A stretch of DNA of 64,000 nucleotides from a virus: the IMG/VR virus record IMGVR_UViG_3300009104_000975, positions 1 to 64,000 of that record; one strand, given 5' to 3'. Shown here in pieces: positions 58,926 to 64,000 of this stretch. Below the pieces are notes generated by a model. It was not told the origin of the DNA, did no database searches, and worked only from the letters and a program-made list of their open reading frames with translations. The translations under genes and the position numbers were made by a program. How positions within the stretch are numbered: the stretch's first letter is position 1; each line of letters starts with the position of its first letter.

Positions 58926-59630
58926 ATGTCATCACCCTTTAAAACACCTTGGCACTTTGACAACTTTAAAGTAGACAACGAAGGTGAGTACGTTAAAATA
59001 ATAGGACAATTCCAAGGCGATTGGGATGATGATGTTAGAAATGCTAGGTTGTTAGGATTAAGTACAAAAAAATATAATAAACAATCATACGAACATGCGG
59101 CTAATAAACCATCAGCTAATCATGAAATGGAAGATGCTGAAAATTTATATGGACAACCAGATGCACCTATTTTTGAAAAAATGGATATAACTGACTATCC
59201 TGGTAAGTTACCTGCATTTGAAAAAATAATTGATTCTGTAAAAATTGATACAACAAAATCGTTTACATTTAAGTTTCACGATCAATTGCCAAACCAGCAA
59301 CTAATGTGGCACATTGATAATCTTCCTGGTAATCCTCGTAAGGAACGAGTAATTGATAATCCAGACTTTAAGTATCAAGATCCTAATATGGTTCGTTTTT
59401 TAATTATGTTAAATGATTGGGAGCCAGGACAAGTAGTACAGTTTGGCAGTATAGTTTATACCCAATGGAAAAAAGGAACTGCTATTACATGGGAATGGTC
59501 AACTTTACCACATATTACATGGAATGGATCATGGGAACGTAGACCAGCTTTACAATTAACAGGATATGCTACAGAAGCAACATGGAATCTTATTACAAAA
59601 GGAAATAAAGATTCTATATATAAAATTTAG
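58926..59630 (+). CDS. 2-oxoglutarate/Fe(II) oxygenase-like protein
   Basis: A 234-residue protein with a double-stranded beta-helix pattern. His129-x-Asp131 (WHIDNLPG) and distal His196 (LPHITWNG) are spaced as metal ligands, and Arg near 205 could hold 2-oxoglutarate. RFLIMLNDWEPGQVVQFGS fits the strands between. It likely hydroxylates an amino acid or peptide. Five bases separate it from the upstream gene and ten from the radical SAM gene downstream. Confidence 0.68.
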   Translation: MSSPFKTPWHFDNFKVDNEGEYVKIIGQFQGDWDDDVRNARLLGLSTKKYNKQSYEHAANKPSANHEMEDAENLYGQPDAPIFEKMDITDYPGKLPAFEKIIDSVKIDTTKSFTFKFHDQLPNQQLMWHIDNLPGNPRKERVIDNPDFKYQDPNMVRFLIMLNDWEPGQVVQFGSIVYTQWKKGTAITWEWSTLPHITWNGSWERRPALQLTGYATEATWNLITKGNKDSIYKI

Positions 59631-59639
59631 AGAATAACT

Positions 59640-61061
59640 ATGGCAGAAAATAAATTACCAAGTGATACTTTTTGTATATTACCATGGATTCATTTAAGCA
59701 CTAGACCTGACGGAAGTATGAGAGTATGTTGTACTGCAAATGCAAGTGCTGTAGGAGCCACAAATGATAAACTATATGGTGGTAGAGTAGGAATTGTTAA
59801 AACTGATGATGGCATTCCAGCAAATCTTAATAACAGCGACTTAAACAGTTCATGGAATAATAGTTATATGCGGAATGTTCGTAACCAAATGTTAGCTGGT
59901 GGAAAACCTGCTAGTTGTTTAAAATGTTATAAAGAAGAAGCCGCAGGACATAGATCAAAAAGACAATGGGAAACAGATTATTGGATAAGAGATGGAATTG
60001 ATGTAGACGAACTTGTTAAAGAAACATACGAAGATGGGTCAACAGATAGCAAATTACGTTATATTGATATCCGTATGGGTACTAAATGCCAGCTAGGTTG
60101 TATTATGTGTAGTCCACATGATTCAAGTGGTTGGGTTAAAGATTGGAATGCATTATATCCACAAATTACAAATGAGTCATTAAAAGAAACAATGACCTGG
60201 GAAGATAAAGGTAAGCAGTTTGGTGCTAATTATAACTGGCATAAAAATAATCCTACATTTTGGACACAGTTTTACGCACAAATTCCTTACATTAGACAAT
60301 TATACTTTGCAGGTGGTGAATCAACTGTTATTGAAGAACATTACACAATACTATCTAAAGTTATTGAAATGGGTTATGCAGATCAAATTGAAGTACGTTA
60401 TAACTCAAATGGTGTTGAACTTCCTGATCGTTTACTAGAACTATGGTCACACTTCCAAAAAGTACGTTTCCATTATAGTATTGACAGCATTGGTGCAATG
60501 AATGATTATATTCGTTACCCAAGTGAATGGGAACATCAACTTGAGATGTTCAAACGTTTAGACACACAAACATCTAACAATGTAGAAGTTACAATTGCAT
60601 GTGCTGTAAATGCCTTAAACATTCATTACATTCCAGATTTCCTAAAATGGAAATTACAACATGGATTTAATAAAACAAATATGTGGCCATTTGGTGCAGG
60701 AGGTATTAACTACCACTTTGTATACTGGCCAGGACACTTAAACGTTAAGATACTTCCTAACGATTTCCTAGACAAAACAGAAGCCAAGTATGAAGAATTT
60801 ATTAAATGGTGGAAAGAGAATTGGGAACTAGGTGTTCCAAGTTGGCATAAAGGTAAAGTAGATTACCAAACATGGGAAAATGCAAGTTATGGTATTAAAC
60901 GTTTAAGAGGAATGATTAGTTTTGCTCGTAGTGAAGACTGGAGCAGACGACTTCCAGAATTTAGAGAATATATTAATAAACTAGACAAATTGCGTGGAAC
61001 AGATTTCCGTGCAACATTTCCTGATATGGCATACTTGTTAGACGAACCTGATGAAAAATAA
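59640..61061 (+). CDS. Twitch-type radical SAM protein
   Basis: A 473-residue enzyme with the N-terminal FCILPW...MRVCC module, CLKCY near residue 97-100, and the radical SAM motif Cys150-x3-Cys154-x2-Cys157 (CQLGCIMC), followed by GGES in place of GGEP. It is larger than the other family members, with a longer insertion after the core motif. It overlaps the next radical SAM gene by 11 bases. The substrate is unknown. Confidence 0.88.
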   Translation: MAENKLPSDTFCILPWIHLSTRPDGSMRVCCTANASAVGATNDKLYGGRVGIVKTDDGIPANLNNSDLNSSWNNSYMRNVRNQMLAGGKPASCLKCYKEEAAGHRSKRQWETDYWIRDGIDVDELVKETYEDGSTDSKLRYIDIRMGTKCQLGCIMCSPHDSSGWVKDWNALYPQITNESLKETMTWEDKGKQFGANYNWHKNNPTFWTQFYAQIPYIRQLYFAGGESTVIEEHYTILSKVIEMGYADQIEVRYNSNGVELPDRLLELWSHFQKVRFHYSIDSIGAMNDYIRYPSEWEHQLEMFKRLDTQTSNNVEVTIACAVNALNIHYIPDFLKWKLQHGFNKTNMWPFGAGGINYHFVYWPGHLNVKILPNDFLDKTEAKYEEFIKWWKENWELGVPSWHKGKVDYQTWENASYGIKRLRGMISFARSEDWSRRLPEFREYINKLDKLRGTDFRATFPDMAYLLDEPDEK

Positions 61062-62295
61062 TAAAACAAACACACAATCTCTAGAAGATTTACCAACGAA
61101 AAGTTATTGCGTATTACCATGGACTGCAACAGCAATAGGAGCAGAAGGCCTAGTCGTGCCTTGTTGTAGATGGTTTTCTCAAGAAGATAGATGGATAGAT
61201 GATAATCCACCAAATATTGCAGACGGTCTTACAAACGCCAGAAACAGTGAATTTTTCCAAACAATAAGGCAACAAATGATTGACGGAGAACACCCAAGAG
61301 GTTGTAAGAGGTGTTGGGACGAAGAAGAAAAAGATGTAGGTAATAGAGCAATGCATAGAGTAGGTCAACAACAAAGATTTTCCGATGAGTCACCATATGG
61401 TAGAATAATCGAAATTACTGATAAGCCAGCCAAACTACGACATTTAGAAACTGGCATAAGTAGCCTTTGTAACTTTTCATGTGTAATGTGTATTCCGGAA
61501 AACAGTAGTATAATACATAGTATTCTAAAGCCAGGTAAAAAAATACCCAAAGGGTTTCACAAAGACAATGAAAACATTGATGATGATTTATCTGAATTAC
61601 AATTATTAAAATTAGTAGGTGGCGAACCTATGATTGAAGCGAAACACGATGAACTATTAGAAAAAATTATTGAATTAAATAATGACCCTGGAAATTTAGA
61701 AATACAGTATCATACTAATGTGAGTGTATTTCCAAGCAACAGAGTAATTAATTGTTGGAAGAAATTGAAAAAAGTTGAACTAGTGTTAAGTATAGATGGC
61801 ATTGGAAAATTAGCCACATTACAAAGACCAGGCAATTATAAGTGGCAAGATATAGAAGATACAATAAATAAATATATACAATTAACTAGTGAAGTTAACA
61901 TTGTATTTTCTACCAACGTTGTTCTTACTGCATTAAACATAGGACAGATAATAAATATATGTGAGTGGCTATATAATAAAGTAGAAAAACATACTTCAAT
62001 GGGTTTTGCTTTCCTACAACCAATTGATAAACAACCTTACTCAACTTATATAGATTTTAGAAATTTAAGCAAAGAAACAAAAGAACGAATAAAAAAAGAA
62101 TGGGCAGATTGGGAAGCCACTAATCCACCTGTATTAAACACTGTTTTAAAAGACCTACTAATAGACGCAAAAGGCTATATAGACGAAAAAGGAATTTTAA
62201 ACGAACCATTAACAAAAGAACTAATGTTAGAAAAACATCCTAATGCTAGATTATGGAAACACTTTAACGAAGATTTAACAAATTTGGAGATATAA
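61051..62295 (+). CDS. Twitch-type radical SAM protein, paralogue of the 19430 gene
   Basis: A 414-residue enzyme. YCVLPW...LVVPCC, then Cys140-x3-Cys144-x2-Cys147 and VGGEPMIEAKHD match the 19430 gene nearly position by position, including the tail EPLTKELMLxKHPxAxLWK. The two lie 40 kb apart, so duplication was followed by dispersal. The nucleosidase gene follows immediately. Confidence 0.88.
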   Translation: MKNNKTNTQSLEDLPTKSYCVLPWTATAIGAEGLVVPCCRWFSQEDRWIDDNPPNIADGLTNARNSEFFQTIRQQMIDGEHPRGCKRCWDEEEKDVGNRAMHRVGQQQRFSDESPYGRIIEITDKPAKLRHLETGISSLCNFSCVMCIPENSSIIHSILKPGKKIPKGFHKDNENIDDDLSELQLLKLVGGEPMIEAKHDELLEKIIELNNDPGNLEIQYHTNVSVFPSNRVINCWKKLKKVELVLSIDGIGKLATLQRPGNYKWQDIEDTINKYIQLTSEVNIVFSTNVVLTALNIGQIINICEWLYNKVEKHTSMGFAFLQPIDKQPYSTYIDFRNLSKETKERIKKEWADWEATNPPVLNTVLKDLLIDAKGYIDEKGILNEPLTKELMLEKHPNARLWKHFNEDLTNLEI

Positions 62296-62871
62296 ATGAA
62301 ATATTTACTAGTTGCACTTGAAACAGAGGTGCCAAACATTGAATTACCAGATGATTATACATTAATGATTACAGGCGTAGGTAAAGTAAATGCTACTGTA
62401 ATGGCTACTTTTGCAGCTCTCAACAAAGACTGCGAATGTATTATTAATTATGGAACAGCAGGAACTTTTAATCCTGATTTAGTTGGCAAACTATACAGAA
62501 TTAGCACAGTCAAACAGCGAGATATGGATGCTCGTCCAACATCACCATTAGGAATTACACCATACGAAAACACAAAATTTAATGGTGACTTGCAAATTTA
62601 CAAAGGAAGTAAATTTACATTAAGCACAGGCGATAACTTTGTAAAAGAAAAGCCTGAAATAAAAAGTGATTTCGTAGACATGGAAGGTTATGCTATCGCA
62701 AAAACAGCAGGTATGTTTAACAAGCCATGTATAATGCTAAAATATGCAAGTGACTTAGCTGATGAACAATCGCCAGAAGAATGGCAAGCCAATCAAGCCA
62801 AAGGAAAAGATATGTTTCTAGCATGGCTGTCAGATATGGAAAAGGAAATTCAAAAACTAAAAGATGAGTAA
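62296..62871 (+). CDS. 5'-methylthioadenosine/S-adenosylhomocysteine nucleosidase-like protein
   Basis: A 191-residue member of the nucleoside phosphorylase superfamily, a little shorter than typical MTAN (about 230). ITGVGKVNA near residue 30, NYGTAGTF, VDMEGYA with Glu130, and YASDLAD with Asp153 line up with the ribose-binding Glu and catalytic Asp. MTAN cleaves MTA, SAH and 5'-deoxyadenosine, the by-products of methyltransferases and radical SAM enzymes. It sits between two radical SAM genes. An alternative is another purine nucleosidase. Confidence 0.78.
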   Translation: MKYLLVALETEVPNIELPDDYTLMITGVGKVNATVMATFAALNKDCECIINYGTAGTFNPDLVGKLYRISTVKQRDMDARPTSPLGITPYENTKFNGDLQIYKGSKFTLSTGDNFVKEKPEIKSDFVDMEGYAIAKTAGMFNKPCIMLKYASDLADEQSPEEWQANQAKGKDMFLAWLSDMEKEIQKLKDE

Positions 62872-64000
62872 AAACGATTCAGGCTTTTGTGCATTACCAT
62901 TTGTGCAATATAGCACCTATAACGGAGGCCGTTTTAGGCTATGTTGTATGGCTAAGGAACCTAAAGAACTTGTTAATCAAGAAGAACTAGGCATAGATGG
63001 TACATGGAATCATAATTATATAAAAGATGTAAGACGTAGAATGACTGCTGGTGAGAAACTACCAGAATGTATTGAATGTCATCATTTAGAACGTAACGAC
63101 ATAATGAGCTCACGCCAATGGGAAAACAAAGTGTGGGCAGATGTTATTGACGATGTAGTAGCCAAGGCATCCGTTAATGATTGGGAGATTGATCAACCCT
63201 TACAATTTGATTTTAGACTTGGTAATTTATGCAATTTGCAGTGTCAAATGTGTAACAAAGAAGCATCTCACTTAGTGAGTGTGGAACGTGCGGCAATGGT
63301 ACAAAGCGGACTCGGAGCGAACCATCCTGATTGGGACGGCATGATTGCAGACAAAAAAGAAGCATTACTTCAACCAGGAATAGAATGGGAAAGTTTCGAA
63401 AGAATGCTACCATATGCTCGTAAGATAAAGTTAATAGGTGGTGAACCAACAGTAGCGGCTGATATGTTCAAGTTGTTAGATATTGCTACTGAAACTGGAC
63501 ATGCAGATCATATAGAATTAAGTTTTTATACAAACATTACTAATATGCAAGACAAATGGCTTAACCAGTTAGCCAAGTTTGAAAAAGTAATTGTTAATTG
63601 CTCATTGGAAGGAATGGGAGATATGAATGACTATCTAAGACCCCCTTCCAAATGGGCTTCTGTTTGGAATAACTTTGATAAGTTAGTAAAGTTTTCTGAT
63701 ACTAAAGAAGGTAAACGTATAAAGCCTCGGGTTACTACAGTAAACCAATTAACTAATGCATTACATACAACAAAATTTTGGAAGTATATGCATGATTACC
63801 AAATGACTAGTAATAGAGGTATTGGAATGAGTTCCAATCAATTAGTGGAGCCAAACTATTATAGTATGGCATATGCTCCTGATTGGTTAAAATGGGAACA
63901 ACGTGAGCAAATTTTAGAATTCCTCGACAGTATTAAAGATAGTCCACATTTTAAGCAGTACGAAGAACCTCTTATGGAAATTGTTAATTTTAGTCTTGAT
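62864..64000 (+). CDS. Twitch-type radical SAM protein, 3'-truncated by the window edge
   Basis: ATG at 62864 overlaps the nucleosidase end, and the frame stays open to base 64000 (379 codons). FCALPF...FRLCC is the N-terminal module, CIECH follows near residue 71-74, and Cys123-x3-Cys127-x2-Cys130 (CNLQCQMC) is the radical SAM motif, with GGEP later. It belongs with the 59640 and 61051 genes. The C-terminus lies outside the window. Confidence 0.87.
   Translation, partial: MSKNDSGFCALPFVQYSTYNGGRFRLCCMAKEPKELVNQEELGIDGTWNHNYIKDVRRRMTAGEKLPECIECHHLERNDIMSSRQWENKVWADVIDDVVAKASVNDWEIDQPLQFDFRLGNLCNLQCQMCNKEASHLVSVERAAMVQSGLGANHPDWDGMIADKKEALLQPGIEWESFERMLPYARKIKLIGGEPTVAADMFKLLDIATETGHADHIELSFYTNITNMQDKWLNQLAKFEKVIVNCSLEGMGDMNDYLRPPSKWASVWNNFDKLVKFSDTKEGKRIKPRVTTVNQLTNALHTTKFWKYMHDYQMTSNRGIGMSSNQLVEPNYYSMAYAPDWLKWEQREQILEFLDSIKDSPHFKQYEEPLMEIVNFSLD

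Noticed and set aside
1-64000. Possible bacterial chromosome fragment rather than phage
   Set aside because: Transporters, MetK and proteases could suggest this. But the one-strand layout, overlapping small genes, late-type boxes and phage replication-type genes fit a T4-like phage much better. No hallmark virion gene is in the window, so the call is strong but not absolute.
1-64000. tRNA genes, CRISPR arrays and insertion sequences
   Set aside because: Gaps between genes were read for cloverleaf-like, spaced-repeat and terminal-inverted-repeat patterns, and none was convincing.

Overview
The window reads as part of a large T4-like (myovirus-type) marine bacteriophage genome. This is inferred from four things: every supported gene lies on the + strand; genes are packed with ATGA or TAATG junctions; the DNA is AT-rich by eye; and several genes match T4-like phage themes (DexA-like exonuclease, gp45-like clamp, T4 RNase H-like nuclease, thymidine kinase, phage-type Tgt/QueD/QueE/FolE). 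Two promoter classes are visible: nine sigma70-type promoters (TTGACA/T, exactly 17 bp, TATAAT-like) and several T4-late-type NATAAATA boxes a short way upstream of start codons. No tRNA, rRNA, CRISPR, IS element, capsid, tail or terminase gene was recognised. The host is not determinable here; a low-GC marine proteobacterium is a guess from base composition and gene content. No gene-free gap exceeds 300 bases.

Layout: 1-621, tiny genes including a rubredoxin. 724-2603, a glycine-betaine/proline-type ABC substrate-binding protein and permease without an ATPase. 2625-8158, a tightly coupled six-gene block that looks like a small-molecule pathway: two TauD-like dioxygenases, an adenylate-forming enzyme, a radical SAM/SPASM enzyme, a nitroreductase and a methyltransferase. 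8231-9096, cold-shock and basic small proteins. 9198-11807, TctA and TctC-like transporter genes. 11924-15163, three envelope or secreted proteins including a 747-residue Cys/Tyr-repeat and Glu-rich protein. 15295-18339, sugar transferase-like, methyltransferase-like, cupin and small genes. 18339-23343, four radical SAM genes. 23438-33609, exonuclease, clamp-like protein, Tgt/DpdA-like transglycosylase, glycosyltransferase, GalE-like epimerase, FolE, phosphoribosyltransferase and a dioxygenase. 33702-36395, a secreted subtilase. 36395-40671, thymidine kinase, QueD-like, a split radical SAM gene, a short UDP-glucose dehydrogenase and QueE. 40695-50798, MetK, 5'-3' nuclease, halogenase-like flavoprotein, Smr, SGNH hydrolase-like, methyltransferase and another radical SAM protein. 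50897-56147, HtrA-like protease, MoxR/VWA-metallopeptidase pair and a secreted lyase-like protein. 56177-58254, small phage proteins. 58244-64000, sulfotransferase-like and dioxygenase-like genes, three more radical SAM genes and an MTA/SAH nucleosidase.

Working together: MetK makes SAM, about ten SPASM/twitch radical SAM enzymes plus QueE and several methyltransferases consume it, and the nucleosidase can remove SAH and 5'-deoxyadenosine. FolE, QueD-like and QueE with the Tgt-like protein form a partial 7-deazaguanine pathway, probably for DNA modification; QueC is not in this window. The transporters, secreted proteases and lyase would change what an infected cell imports or degrades. These functional links are inference from family membership and gene order.
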